The notes below the pieces were generated by a model that was not told the origin of the DNA, searched no databases, and saw only the letters and a list, made by a program, of their open reading frames with translations. Position numbers and translations under genes: made by a program. Of a DNA stretch of 64,000 bases, positions 21,255 to 31,210 are shown one piece after another; within the stretch, counting starts at the first letter, position 1, and each line of letters begins with the position of its first letter. Location of the stretch: NCBI GenBank assembly GCA_905221605.1, contig CAJNDS010000824.1, forward strand, positions 327,001 through 391,000. The letters are read 5' to 3'. The stretch comes from Symbiodinium natans. Taxonomy: Eukaryota > Sar > Dinophyceae > Suessiales > Symbiodiniaceae.

Positions 21255-21344
21255 GCGTTTGCCCAGTGCCTCGCTGCACCTTCCGGTGTGCTCAAGAAAC
21301 CGAACCCCCGATGCATGCCAGCCATGCTTGAATGCTTGAACTTC

Positions 21345-21702
21345 CCCACCCTAAACCCTAAACCCTAATCCCTAAACCCGAAACCCTAAACCCTAAACCC
21401 ATGCTTCATTGTGTGCTGTCTCCTCTCAGTCCATGACCCAGTGATTCTGATGAAAGTGCTTTTGGCCATTGAGTAAGCGGCCGTGTTGCCCAGATTGATG
21501 CAGACCCTAGATTCCCTAAACCCCAAAACCCCTAAACCCCAAAACCCCTAAACCCTAAAGTCCCTAAACCCTAGAATCCCTAAACCCTAAAATCCCTAAA
21601 CCCTAAAATCCCTTAAGCCTAGAATCCCTAAACCCTAAAATCCCTTAACCCTAGAATCCCTAAACCCTAAACCCTAAACCCTAAACCCTAAACCCTAAAA
21701 CC
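21345..21702 (+). repeat. CCCTAAA arrays with CCCTAGAAT / CCCTAAAAT variants
   Basis: A short array at 21345-21400, a unique island, then a 9-bp variant array at about 21509-21660 that returns to perfect CCCTAAA right up to the ATG at 21703. Confidence 0.9.
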
Positions 21703-24168
21703 ATGCTGGGGCTTCCCCTCCTTGATCTGGCGCTGCTGGCCATCGCCCTCAGCGCTGCGCAGGGCCAGGATGCTTTCAGGGAGGTGCGGGTCCTACGCTG
21801 ACTCATGGGTGCGGTTTAGGGTTTAGGGTTTAGGGTTTCGGGTTTAGGGTTTAGGGTTTAGGGTTTAGGGTTTAGGGTCTAGGGTTTAGGGTTTAGGGTT
21901 TAGGGTTTAGGGTTTAGAGTTATACTACCCCCCCCCCCCCTAGGTTCCCTGCATAATGGAGGCTGTTTTGGGATCATTGTGCTGAACTACGGTTCCTTAA
22001 GGGGGAAACCTGGGGGGGGGGGGGTAGTATAGAGGGGGGGCCAATGGCCGCACCAACCCTGAAGCCTCCTTTTACAAACATCCCGAAGCCCTCCACCCCA
22101 AAACCAGCCCTGAGGAGAGCTCCGTGCCGCTATATCCTGCCCCCCCCCTCCCACTCAGAACCCTAAACCCTAAACCCTAAACCTTAAACCCTAAACCCTA
22201 AACCCTAAACCCCTTAACCCCTTAACCCCGTAACCCCTTAAACCCTAAACCCTAAACCCCCCCAAAAGCAGCCCTGAGGAGAGCTCTGTGCAGCTGCTGC
22301 AGCACAAGCTGGTCCTCGGTGGACCCGCGGAGCTGCGCCTGCAAGAGGCCGAGCCGATTTACTGGGTCCACTTCCCGAAGCTCGTCGGCTAGGATTTAGG
22401 GTTTAGGGCTTAGGGTTTAGGGTTTAGGGGCTTAGGGGCTTAGGGGCTTAGGGGCTTAGGGGCTTAGGGGCTTAGGGGCTTAGGGGCTTAGGGGCTTAGG
22501 GGCTTAGGGGCTTAGGGCTTTAGAGTATCACGCTTGGGCTTCTGGGGTTGGGTCTGCTGATCTAGGGTTCATGGGGTTTCGGGGGGCTTGAGATTGGAGG
22601 TTCAGTGCTGTAAGGTGTTCTGTGAAAGAGGGTCCTGTAAGAACAACATCTTTAAATGCAAAATCGCCTGGCGACCAGTCAGGAAGTGTGGCAGCTCTCT
22701 TATCAACGCGTTGATACACCTGCCTGGGGTGTGCCCACTTGCCCACAACCTTGTCCTTGATGAGAAGTCGCTGGGCGCCTGCTGGCTGGAGGAGGGAACT
22801 CTAAACCCTAAACCCTAAACCCTAAACCCTAAACCCTAAACCCTAAACCCTAAACCCTAAACCCTAAACCCTAAACCCTAAACCCTAAACCCTAAACCCT
22901 AAACCCTAAACCCTAAACCCCGTAACCCCTTAACCCTAAACCCTACACCCTAAACCCTAAACCCTAAACCCTAAATACCCTAAAGCCTAAACCCTGATCA
23001 TACAATGTTCTAGAGCACGTAAGCTCGGGCCCACAGTCTGATGCGCAGGTTTGGTACAAGGACTGGTGCCACGAAGCCTGCGACAAGGAGAAGTTCTGGT
23101 GCCCGTCCGTGCATGGCAATCTCCTACCACACCAGCCGATTGCCAACTACTCCGCAGTGGCAGGCCACCTTCTGACCTTCAGGGTTCAGGGTGTAAAATC
23201 ACGAGCCGTCGGCAAAGAAGTGAGAACAGCAATTCGACTCTGTCCCCATGCGGCTTTGGGGTCGCCAGGCTTTCAGCTGAACAGGTGACATGCTTTGCCT
23301 TAGATGGGGGTTTACGAGAATAAGGGACTCCAATAAGGTACCTCAATATCGTAACCCCCAGATGGTTCCACACCGGAGTTAAGAGCGCATACATGCACGC
23401 AGGCAAACTGATGGGGATGTTCAGAAATCCCGAGCAGCGCATTCTGTCTGGGTACCGCGACGACTTCAACAACTTCGCCGCGGTCAACTACGCTGGGCAC
23501 CTGCAGCAGATATTGGCCATGTATGCCAATGGAACGCTTGACATGGAGAGGTGCACAGACTCCCTACATGGGCTACCGAAGGTACCTCTGTTGGAGTTTG
23601 CTGAAGGCTGGAAAGGTGGCATGACGTATCAGCTGGTGGTCGAGCACCCGACGGCACAGACCCTCGACCTCGCCCGCCCGCAGATGACGCGCCAGGATGC
23701 AGAGGAAGCAGCTCGAAGGGTGCGGGAAGGCTTTGCTTTTGTGGCTTGGTAGCCCAGTGGTACCCTTTACCCTTTTGTCTTGGTTGTGGGTTCCCTTATG
23801 AATCTATGAAGTAACCAACCCAAAAAGGGTAGTTACCCTTATCATTATATGGTTACTGGTCTACGAAGGTTGGCATCACGGAGGAGTGGGACCTGTCAGT
23901 GTGCCTGCTCCACAAGATGTTTGGGGGAGCCTGCCGGGCCTCGGATTTTGAAGATGCGAATCCGACCTCTGCGGGGAAGTCTGCGCATGTGGACTACGAT
24001 ACATCTGAGCTCATGGGCTGGCAGGATGACGTTGATGGGGTGGTCTATGCTGCTGCCCTGGATGTCTTCCACAGGAACTTGATCGCCCTCAATGTTTCTC
24101 ATGAGTCGTGCCGAGAGTGCTACAGCCATGCAGGGAGAGACCCTTCGTCAAGCACTTCGACTTGGTAA
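21703..24168 (+). CDS. Secretory-pathway PAPS-dependent sulfotransferase-like protein (about 7 exons)
   Basis: Sulfotransferases move sulfate from PAPS to a sugar or other acceptor, usually in the Golgi. Exon 1 (21703-21783) encodes a signal peptide, MLGLPLLDLALLAIALSA. Exon 2 is about 22043-22126 and exon 3 about 22268-22376, ending YWVHFP; exon 4 (22683-22794) begins KCGSSLINALIHLPGVCP, so the join gives HFPKCGSS, the 5'-phosphosulfate loop. Exon 5 is 23049-23284. Exon 6 (23362-23740) holds FRNPEQRILSGY, the 3'-phosphate motif. Exon 7 (23869-24168) begins VGITEEWDLSVCLLHKMFGG and ends in TAA, although gtaaga at the stop could be another donor. Phases agree from exon 3 to exon 7. One intron is GA-AG (22377-22682); the others from exon 5 on are GT-AG. 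Exon 1-3 borders are uncertain. Introns hold telomere-like arrays or palindromic elements. Confidence 0.75.
21811..21919 (+). repeat. (TTTAGGG)n array in sulfotransferase intron 1
   Basis: About 15 units, located between the signal-peptide exon and exon 2. Confidence 0.95.
21921..22031. mobile_element. Palindromic element with poly-C/poly-G ends (family H)
   Basis: It begins TATACTAC followed by a C run and CTAGGTTCCC, and ends CCTTAAGGGGGAAACC, a G run and GTAGTATA. The two ends pair over about 30 bp. It lies in the presumed intron 1 of the sulfotransferase gene. Confidence 0.75.
22096..22295 (+). repeat. 36-bp imperfect direct repeat flanking a telomere-like array
   Basis: 22096-22131 and 22260-22295 match at 33 of 36 bases and both read PK-x-SPEESSV in the same frame. 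Between them lies CCCTAAA-type sequence (22159-22258). The repeat looks like an exon edge that was duplicated when the intron formed, and is far longer than a usual target-site duplication. Confidence 0.8.
22377..22682 (+). other. Sulfotransferase intron 3 (GA-AG, 306 nt) with (GGGGCTTA)n
   Basis: It starts gaagctcgt and ends ccagtcag; GAAG is repeated at both borders. It splits the phosphosulfate loop between HFP and KCGSS. Most of it is TTTAGGG and then about 12 perfect 8-bp GGGGCTTA units (22429-22515). Confidence 0.75.
22799..22993 (+). repeat. (CCCTAAA)n array in sulfotransferase intron 4
   Basis: About 25 units with a few variants. It begins four bases after the predicted end of exon 4, and exon 5 begins at 23049. 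Confidence 0.95.
23285..23361 (+). mobile_element. Sulfotransferase intron 5 = family C element (introner-like)
   Basis: The GT-AG intron of 77 nt has a core with inverted ends ATGGGGGTTTACGA and TCGTAACCCCCAG, so the element's right terminus supplies the acceptor. Splicing joins FQLN to RWFHTGVKSAYMHAGKL in phase. Confidence 0.7.
23741..23868 (+). mobile_element. Sulfotransferase intron 6 = family G element (introner-like)
   Basis: GT-AG, 128 nt. The left part CTTGGTAGCCCAGTGGTACC pairs imperfectly with the right part AGGGTAGTTACCC...GGTTACTGG. Splicing joins REGFAF to VGITEEWDL. A related element lies at 47111-47245, also ending in an AG before an exon-like island. Confidence 0.75.
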
Positions 24169-24188
24169 GATGTTCTGGTAGGTGCAGT

Positions 24189-24296
24189 GGTTTAGGGTTC
24201 TAGGGTTCTCGGGTTCTCGGGTTCTCGGGTTCTAGGGTTCTAGGGTTCTAGGGTTCTAGGGTTCTAGGGTTCTAGGGTTCTAGGGTTTAGGGTTGT
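24189..24296 (+). repeat. (GGGTTCTA)n / (GGGTTCTC)n 8-bp variant array
   Basis: About 12 units of an 8-bp derivative of the telomere-like motif, just after the sulfotransferase stop. Confidence 0.9.
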
Positions 24297-25723
24297 TACT
24301 GCCCTTGGGCCCTTTGGTTGCTTTTGGTCCAGACTGGTCGCATGCGGACAGCGTGACGGCCGGCGCGCGCAGACAGCGTTGGGAAGAAAGCGGAGCGGGA
24401 TCGTGGCTGTTCCTACTGTTGAGGGTTGAGGGTTTAGGCATGTTCAGGCTGGTCTGTCGACATTCTGAATATACAGCCAAGGTACCTAGACTTCCAAATT
24501 CTATAAGAATGTGCCATATTCCAGAGTGGCGTCACGCGGAGTTTAGTAGTTTTGCGGGTACTTTGGGGGTCCAGGTATTCGGCATGCACTTTAAGCCAAG
24601 GTGTCTTCGGCGCATATGGGCTTGAGTTGCTTTCAGGGGTTTAGGCTATAGCCCTCAACCCTAACTCCTAAGCCCTAAACCCTAAATCCCAAAAAACCCT
24701 GAACCTTAGAGTCTGAGCCGCAGCCCCAAGTGCTCATCGGAGGATCCAGCCGAAGAGAAGTGAGGATTCCGCGCTCAGCTCCGAAGGAAAGCTGCGACAG
24801 ACCTGAGCATTCAGCGGCGCACGGCAACGCCCTTAAACGCCCATCGACTCCATAAAACCTTAACAAACTCCATACACACCACAAAGTTCCAGAAACCTCA
24901 TAAAAACTCCTAGAAGCCTTCATGAAGAATTGCATATACCCTTATATAAAGTCCTGAACGATCCACCCAGCCTCCAAAAGCAGCCTCCCAAGTGATTGAG
25001 CGCTAAATGGCCCGATGGATGACTTGCCGGAGAGCCAGCGGAGAGGCTCCCTTGGGCTCCTCCCGAGTTCTCCCCCTCCACCTTGGGAGAGGTTTGGCTT
25101 AGGGGTCTAGGGTTTAGGGTTTAGGGTTTAGGGCTTAGGGCTTAGGGCTTATAGGGCTTAGGGCTTAGGGTTTAGGGTTCAGGGCTTATCCCCTATACTG
25201 TGGGATTTTCCTCCTTGTACGAATAGTCCTTTACTAGAATCCCTTCGAAGGGCTGTTGGCATAAGAGGGAACATCCCAACCTATACTGCTACAATCCCTA
25301 CTCGTAATTAGGATGAGCCATAAAACCCCTTTTTTTCTGGTTAACTTGGTCCACGCGGCTCCTTCATCCTCACCCCCCCCCCCCCCCCCCCCCCCCCCTT
25401 CCCCACCCGCCCCTAACCCTACCCGACATCTGCTCCGAAACCATCCTCCCCAAAGAGGATGCCCTTGCTGTAATATTGTAGTATATGGTCACTGTGTTAC
25501 CAAGTGAACCTCTAAGATGGAGCGCAGGAGTCTGCGCTCTGAAGTCCTGCCAAAACCCAAAACCCCAAACCTCAAACCCCAAACCCCAAACCCCAAACCC
25601 CAAACCCTAAACCCTAAACCCTAAACCCTAAACCCTAAACCCTAAACCCTAAACCCTAAACCCTAAACCCTAAACCCTAAACCCTAAACCCTAAACCCTA
25701 AACCCTAAGCCTTCCGAGCCCAG
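24297..25723. other. Repeat-rich stretch without a confirmed gene
   Basis: 24297-24625 has an open frame with no motif. 24660-25090 shows only scattered CCCTAAA variants. 25095-25185 is TTTAGGG/GGGCTTA. A family B-type palindrome lies at 25199-25279. A C run of about 26 nt is at 25374-25398. 25555-25710 is a CCCCAAA then CCCTAAA array. Confidence 0.6.
25199..25279. mobile_element. Palindromic element, family B (copy B1, diverged)
   Basis: TGTGGGATTTTCCTCC at the left and AGAGGGAACATCCCA at the right; inner GTCCTTTACTAGAATCCC is typical of the family. Confidence 0.55.
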
Positions 25724-26108
25724 ATTTCCCGAGCATCTCGACCTCGTGGCTTTCGCTGGGGGCCGACCACGCTCGGTTTGCACATGCCCAGAACATCTTG
25801 CATAGTTACCTGGCATACGATACCAAGTTGGGATGTTGCCCCCTTACACTGGCAGTGCTTAAGTGGGATTATAACAGGGGGGAATTACTATCATCCCTAT
25901 TAAAGAATGTTAGTATAAGGGGGAGCATCCATTATAACAGGGGGGTACTCTCATCCCTATTAAAGACTGTGAGTATGAGGGGGGAGCATCCCAAATAACA
26001 AGCCTGATACTTGCAAACGCTTGCGCCCCGCCGCTTCGGCAGCCGGGGCTGGCCCAGCTCGTCGCACCAAAGAGCGGTCTTAGGAGAGGTCCAAGGGCGG
26101 TTCTCAAG
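25724..26108 (+). CDS. Two exons of an unknown protein split by a family B introner
   Basis: Exon 25724-25826 (acceptor ccgagcccag) reads FPSISTSWLSLGADHARFAH and then AQNILHSYLAYDT. Exon 26003-26108 continues in phase with NLILANACAPPLRQPGLAQL and VAPKSGLRRGPRAVLK. The intron 25827-26002 is GT-AG and consists of a family B element. No family recognised. The clean phase across the element is the main support. Confidence 0.5.
25827..26002 (+). mobile_element. Family B palindromic element filling an intron (copy B2)
   Basis: Left end GTTGGGATGTTGCCCCCTTA and right end GGGGGGAGCATCCCAAATAA form the family B inverted repeat. The right half is present twice in tandem (GTTAGTATAAGGGGGAGCAT and GTGAGTATGAGGGGGGAGCA), so the intron is longer (176 nt). 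GT and AG are at its ends. Confidence 0.75.
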
Positions 26109-26126
26109 GGGGGGATTTCAACAAAT

Positions 26127-26235
26127 ACAATATATATATATATATATATATTATACATAGTATATTATATATATATATATATTAAAAAACTACATTATAT
26201 ATATATATGTATTATATATATATATATATATATTA
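26127..26235. repeat. (TA)n microsatellite cluster
   Basis: Several TATATA runs with short interruptions. Confidence 0.95.
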
Positions 26236-26424
26236 CCTTAAAGTATTCTGTTCTTTGCACAGGGCACGGTGAGGTGTCCTATGCCGAAAGGGGAAGTTTG
26301 GAAGGGGGGAAGGAGCCCAGATCCTGGTCTGCTTGTTCTAGGTGCCTTTTCGGCTGGAAGCCGAGTACAAAGGGAGGGAGGGGCAGGGAGGGAGGGAAAG
26401 AGGTAGGGAGAGAAGTAGGGAGGG

Positions 26425-26446
26425 AGAGTAGCCATTTTGGTTCAAG
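26425..26446 (+). other. Relict dinoflagellate spliced-leader-like sequence
   Basis: GTAGCCATTTTGGTTCAAG (26428-26446) matches the dinoflagellate spliced leader (consensus core GTAGCCATTTTGGCTCAAG) except for one C-to-T change; with the two upstream bases the match is 19 of 22. It is followed directly by TCTGGGG and not by a donor GT, as expected when a trans-spliced mRNA has been copied back into the genome. The downstream sequence has no recognisable family. A chance match is unlikely but not excluded. Confidence 0.5.
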
Positions 26447-26862
26447 TCTGGGGCGCACCCACCGCTCCATCAAGCTCCTCCACAAAAGACCGCAGAATAG
26501 ACTAAAGAGAGAGAGAGAGAGTTCTATGCCTGAAATTTCACCAACTGACCCAATGGAGCACGCCCTCCTGGGCGACCCCTTCGGGGGTTAAGCGCAGTGG
26601 AAGGAAGGAAGAGTTCTATGTACACAAGGAAAAACGGCTCTTTAAACAGCGAAATCTTCAGACACCAAGCCTATAAAAAACTTTCATGCCCAAAAGCCAT
26701 TAAAACACCAAAGCAAGCGATCAATCACTGATAACTCCCACCCCCCCCCCCCACACCAAACAAAGTAGTAAAATACAAACATGAATCAAAAAGCCTACGC
26801 GAACAAGAGCACTATAACAGCCCTTACAAAACCGCTGAAGAAACAGAGGCCCCCCATGCCAG

Positions 26863-26955
26863 GTGGTGTTGGTGACCTTCATCTTACTTCCGGAGCGTAC
26901 CCTTGGCTTCAGCGAGGTGCCGCTGCCAGAACATTTTAAACGGCTGGTGTTCCTG
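26863..26955 (+). CDS. Putative exon, unknown protein
   Basis: Between acceptor catgccag and donor GTGTGT. It reads VVLVTFILLPERTLGFSEVP and then LPEHFKRLVFL. No family recognised. Confidence 0.35.
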
Positions 26956-27309
26956 GTGTGTAGTGTCTAGGGTCATGCTGGGTTTTACGGTATAGGGTTT
27001 ACGGTCTATGGGGTAGAGGGTATAGGGTTTAGGGTTCTTGGGGCTCAAGGGCTCTAGGGTTTATGGGTTCACTGCTCTGAGAACCACAACAGGCCGGCAC
27101 AAGAGCAATTCTCGGGCATGGTCTCAACTGAGAGCCTTCCGTCCCCCTCAAACCCCCACAGCCGAAGTCGTCCTTAGCAAGAACCCGCCAAACGCACAAC
27201 CCTGGACCCCCAAAACCCAAGAAGCTCAAGATATCCCAAAACCAACCGAACACCCCAACAAAAAGGGAATCCCCAAATAGGGTTGTTTTGAGGGCCCCAT
27301 ACCCCCGAC

Positions 27310-27420
27310 ATGCAGGAGCTTTGGAAGCTCCAGCAGAAGTTACGGCGTGAGCTCGGCCAGGCATGCCGGGGGCCGCAGATGGGGGCAAGACAAGCCCCAA
27401 GTCCCTGGCAACTCTGTAAG
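27310..27420 (+). CDS. Putative first exon, unknown protein
   Basis: ATG followed by QELWKLQQKLRRELGQACRG and PQMGARQAPSPWQLCK, then a GT donor (tgtaag/gtggag). The first 15 residues could form a helix. The upstream flank is a telomere-like variant array (about 26990-27070). Confidence 0.35.
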
Positions 27421-28143
27421 GTGGAGCCTCTTCCTAAACACTAAACCCTGAACCCTAAACCCTAAACCACTCCCCCGCTTTCCTCTCCCAAAGACACATC
27501 GATTTCAAGAGTGCCGATGCTTAAGTGGAAAGTGAGAAGCCTATTCTTTGTGGAACTAGTGTAAGTGGATCACGAAATAGGCACCGAGATTATTGGACTG
27601 TACTCTTTACAAGTGGAACATGGAAAGTGGAAAACCATGCTGTTAATGTAATTAGGGGCTACGTAATTGAAAAGCGGAAGTGTATGAGCAAAAGCTACTC
27701 TTTACAAGTTAGTAGGTATCCAGTGCCCAGAGTTGAACATGGGAATTGAGCATAGGGCTTAAACACAATAGAAAACGGAAAGTGGAAGCCATGTTCTTTT
27801 GTAACGGGTCGAAGTGCTGTCATTTCTCGCACAGGCCCCAAACCACACCAAGCCGCCCCAAACCGCCCTGAGCCTAAAACAACCCAAGCCCGGTTTTCTT
27901 GCTTGGTTCTATCGAATGCCCTTGCTTTGCGAGCAGGTCGCCCGTTCCGTCTCCGGGAATCCCATTGTCAGGCCCGGCTCTCCCCTAAAGCATCAGCACC
28001 TCATGCTCTCCGATGCAGCATCTTCTGCTCCTTCCCCTCTCCGGCGGCTTCTGTTCGTTTGTCCACCCTCGTTGAGCCGAGCGGCTCAAAACCCCACAAT
28101 ACTCGGTAGGCCCTTGGGACATTTTCTATTTTCCCTTACTGGG

Positions 28144-28460
28144 TTTAAGAGGTTTAGGGTTTGGGGTTTAGGGTTTAGGTTTAGGGTTTAGGGTTTCAGA
28201 GGATCATCTTCAGGAATGTTTTTCAGAGGGTTTTTAAGGGCTCTCCTCGAGTAGGATGGCCCTCGTGGCAGTGAGAGCGCCCTCGCCCAGGGCGATCCTG
28301 GATGCGGCTTATTGGCTTCTGAGGCCAGGTGCCTCTAAAAGGGGGGGGGGGTTAGGGTTTAGGGTTTAGGGTTTAGGGTTTAGGGTTTAGGGTTTAGGGT
28401 TTAGGGTTTAGGGTTTACGGTTGAGGGTTGAGGGTTGAGGGTTTAGGATTTAGGGTTTAG
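28144..28460 (+). repeat. TTTAGGG arrays
   Basis: 28144-28196 and 28355-28460, separated by a unique island and a short G run. Confidence 0.9.
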
Positions 28461-28473
28461 GGGGGGGGGTTAG

Positions 28474-28750
28474 AGAGGATCTGACGGACATCACTAGCAA
28501 CCTCCAACCTATCTTCCAAGGGAGATATCTAATGGGCGGCGGGTTTCTGGTGGCCGCAGTGTGGGGAGCCCCGAGGATCCATGTACCTATGTAGTATATA
28601 CTTGGGCCCTAAGGCTACTATATAGGAACCCCTTTAAGGCCCAAGTATATACTTTATAGGTACATGGATCCTTTGGGGAGGATGGGGGAGTTTTCGAGAT
28701 CCCAGAGCGGCGAGTTTCTTGGAAGGGCTTCGGGGGAGTCAAAATTCTAG
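28474..28750 (+). CDS. Two exons of an unknown protein split by a family A element
   Basis: Exon 28474-28575 reads EDLTDITSNLQPIFQGRYLM and then GGGFLVAAVWGAP. Removing 28576-28680 (GA-AG) continues in phase as RMGEFSRSQSGEFLGRASGE and a stop at 28748-28750. AGGAT is repeated at both borders. No family recognised. Confidence 0.45.
28576..28680 (+). mobile_element. Family A palindromic element in a GA-AG intron (copy A3)
   Basis: Inverted ends AGGATCCATGTACCTA and TAGGTACATGGATCCTTT with inner TACTTGGGCC / GGCCCAAGTA. The predicted intron borders coincide with the element plus a few bases, and AGGAT is duplicated at the borders. Confidence 0.7.
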
Positions 28751-28989
28751 CCTCCGGGCTTCGCCATTCGCACCCCGAGATGCAAGCGGTCCATTCACAC
28801 CATGGACCCCTAAACCCTAAACCCTAAACCCTAAACCCAAAACCCTAAACCCTAAACCCTAAACCCCAAACCCCAAACCCAAAGGGCCCAAGCCAAGTTT
28901 CAGATGCCAGGAAGCTGTCGGGAGGCCGCTTCTCATCGCCCGAGCCGCAGATTCAGAGCTCAAGAGCCGGAAACTGGAGATCTCCTGTG

Positions 28990-29037
28990 TATAGAATCCC
29001 CTATTGAGGACTGTTAGTACAAAGGGGGGACATCGGA
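28990..29037. mobile_element. Half of a family B element (copy B3)
   Basis: Only the right arm is present (CCTATTGAGGACTGTTAGTA ... GGGGGGACATC). A solo arm suggests deletion or excision of the other half. Confidence 0.6.
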
Positions 29038-29279
29038 AATGTAAACCAAAAACGAGCAAACCCTAAACAAGCCACTAGCCAGCTAGGCCCTCGGGATAGT
29101 TTCTATTTCCCTGATTTTGGTTCAAGATGATCCTATTCAGGAATCTTTTTCAGAGGGTCTTAACTGCCACCCCAGGCAAGCCTCAAGAAGCCCCAAGCTC
29201 TAACCATCTCATCCGTTAAGCCCTGAAGCGGAAAATTTCTGGAGCACATGTCTGGGCCACTCTTGCAGCGAAGATGTTG

Positions 29280-29815
29280 AGCACCCTCAACCCTAAACCC
29301 TCAAACCCTCAACCCGAAACCCTAAACCCTAAACCGTAAACCCTAAACCCTAAACCCTTCCAGTGCCTCAGGGGTAGTCGGGCGCTCCGAAAATTCCCAG
29401 TAGCGAAGGAACCCGGGCTTGCCCCCTTATACCCCATACCACTTCTACATTTTCTTTCTTGGTTTTTCTTCAACCCTATAATCCCTTCCTAAACCCTAAA
29501 CCCTAAACCATGAACCCTGAACCCTGAACCCTAAACCCTAAACCCAAAACCCCAAACCCTAAACCCTAAACCCCAAACCCTAAACCCTAAACCCTAAACC
29601 CTAGAATCCCTAAACCCTCGAGCTCCTAGACCCCTCGTACTGAGATGACAGGCCCTGCTTGCCGCCCCACTCCCTCCGGGCACGCCTGGGCGGCCCAACA
29701 GAGGCGAAGGAGGGTTCTTGCAGGATGCCAGATGGGGTTTAGGGTTTAGGGATAAGGGTTTAGGGTTTAGGGTTTAGGGTTTAGGGTTTAGGGTTTAGGG
29801 CTTAGGGTTTAGGGG
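29280..29815. repeat. CCCTAAA arrays, then TTTAGGG array
   Basis: 29280-29360 and 29488-29620 are C-strand arrays with variants; 29737-29815 is in the opposite orientation. The island between (29640-29730) is GC-rich but has no clear exon. Confidence 0.9.
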
Positions 29816-30266
29816 AGTCCAGAGATTACGTTGACGCTGTAAAGTTGAGGGTTTACAGGAATTGTGCTGCAGGAAAGTGTAGGGGTGATTCTCTAGGGGG
29901 TTCTTCTATACTTGGGGCTCAGGTCATTTGAAATTAGGAGAAAGGGCACGCTGGAGTCTGCTTCTTCTCAGGGTTTGGTGCTAGACAACCCAATCTTTAC
30001 ACGTGGTAAGAAATCGTCAATGTTGTAGGAGTCATGTGGCTTGTGAGGGTTCAGGGGTGTTTAGGCTTCTAGGGTTTTGAGGGCTCAGGGGCTTGGGGTT
30101 GTGGATCAAAGACCTACATTTTATTCTGATATTTTCTTTTTGCTTTTTTTGTCTTGAGGGGGTGGTCGAGGGTCCATGTGGCCATTTTTGATGGCCTCGG
30201 GATCTGAAGCTCAAAGGGCATCTCGGCCTTTCTGAGGCTTTCTCCGTGGCTCGTGCTCCTGTGCAG
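29816..30266. other. Unique spacer
   Basis: No convincing exon or element seen. G/T-rich plus strand, with one run of T at about 30121-30152. Confidence 0.4.
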
Positions 30267-30392
30267 GTGCTGGTGCTGTGGACGGCGCATCAGCAGCCCA
30301 ACCCGCTTCACGAGGAGCGGCGCGAAGAAAGCTTGTCCCCTCTTTCTGATCTCCTAGAAGCTGGCCCTGATGCCACGTCAGGAATATCATAG
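30267..30392 (+). CDS. Putative terminal exon, unknown protein
   Basis: Acceptor ctcctgtgcag, then VLVLWTAHQQPNPLHEERRE and ESLSPLSDLLEAGPDATSGI, stop at 30390-30392. Strong coding look. A family B element begins seven bases after the stop. Confidence 0.45.
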   Translation: MLVLWTAHQQPNPLHEERREESLSPLSDLLEAGPDATSGIS

Positions 30393-30398
30393 ATGTGA

Positions 30399-30502
30399 TT
30401 TGGGATGTTCCGCCCTTATACGAACAGTCCTGAATAGGGACTATAGGACCCGTGTATTATAATCCCTGTTAAGGACTCTTTGCATAAGGGGGAACATTCC
30501 AA
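30399..30502. mobile_element. Palindromic element, family B (copy B4)
   Basis: TTTGGGATGTTCCGCCCTTA at the left, TGCATAAGGGGGAACATTCC at the right, with inner AGTCCTGAATAGGGACT and AATCCCTGTTAAGGACT. Confidence 0.85.
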
Positions 30503-30611
30503 GATGTGAGCTACTTGAGGGGACAAACGACTTGCATCCATCATCGATTCGTCGAGATTCCTTCTAGTTTGAGGCGACCAAAGGGGCCCTTAGTTCAGGA
30601 GAGAGCCCCCC

Positions 30612-30737
30612 TAAACCCTGAACCCTAAACCCTGAACCCTAAACCCTGAACCCTAAACCCTGAACCCTAAACCCTAAACCCTGAACCCTAAACCCTAAAC
30701 CCTGAACCTCAAGCACCCCCCCCCCCCCCCCCCCCCA
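30612..30737 (+). repeat. CCCTAAA/CCCTGAA alternating array plus C run
   Basis: CCCTGAA and CCCTAAA units alternate, giving a 14-bp period. A C run of about 20 nt follows. Confidence 0.9.
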
Positions 30738-31130
30738 CTCTCTGTGATGGAAGCTACGAGCCTGATGTCACGATTCAGGAGACCTACATCCTTTCCTGGA
30801 AAGTGGGTGGCGGGAAAGGATCCGCGTGGCAGGAGCTATGAGGGTCGGCTGCAGGATGTCGGATTGTAGTTAGCTAGGATTTCGGGCCACCCTAAACCCC
30901 AAACCCTAAACCCTAAATCCCCAAGGTCACTTGGGGATTTAGGTGGTTTGACGGTTTATACACCTTAGGGTTTAGGCACAAAAGACCTTTTGAATGCTGA
31001 TCCGGGGTTCTACCAGGTAGCAGTCTGTCTGTAGCAGCCAGGAAGAAGCCATCACCGAGAATCTGCCTTCTCCTTGGGGGCTGGATTGCGGTTTCAAGGG
31101 CTGAGCTGGGTGCAACCGGGCTTATTCCAG
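30738..31130. other. Unique spacer
   Basis: No convincing exon. A short inverted CCCCAAGGTCACTTGGGG lies at about 30929-30947. Confidence 0.4.
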
Positions 31131-31210
31131 GGACTCTTTACCAACAGTTTTTTGGGATATACCTAGTAATAAGGGGTAGCTACTGCTAAACTGTACGTAA
31201 ATAGAGTCCC
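31131..31210. mobile_element. Palindromic element, family F (copy F1)
   Basis: GGACTCTTTACCAACAGTTT at the left pairs with AAACTGTACGTAAATAGAGT at the right. A second copy lies at 48951. Confidence 0.75.
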
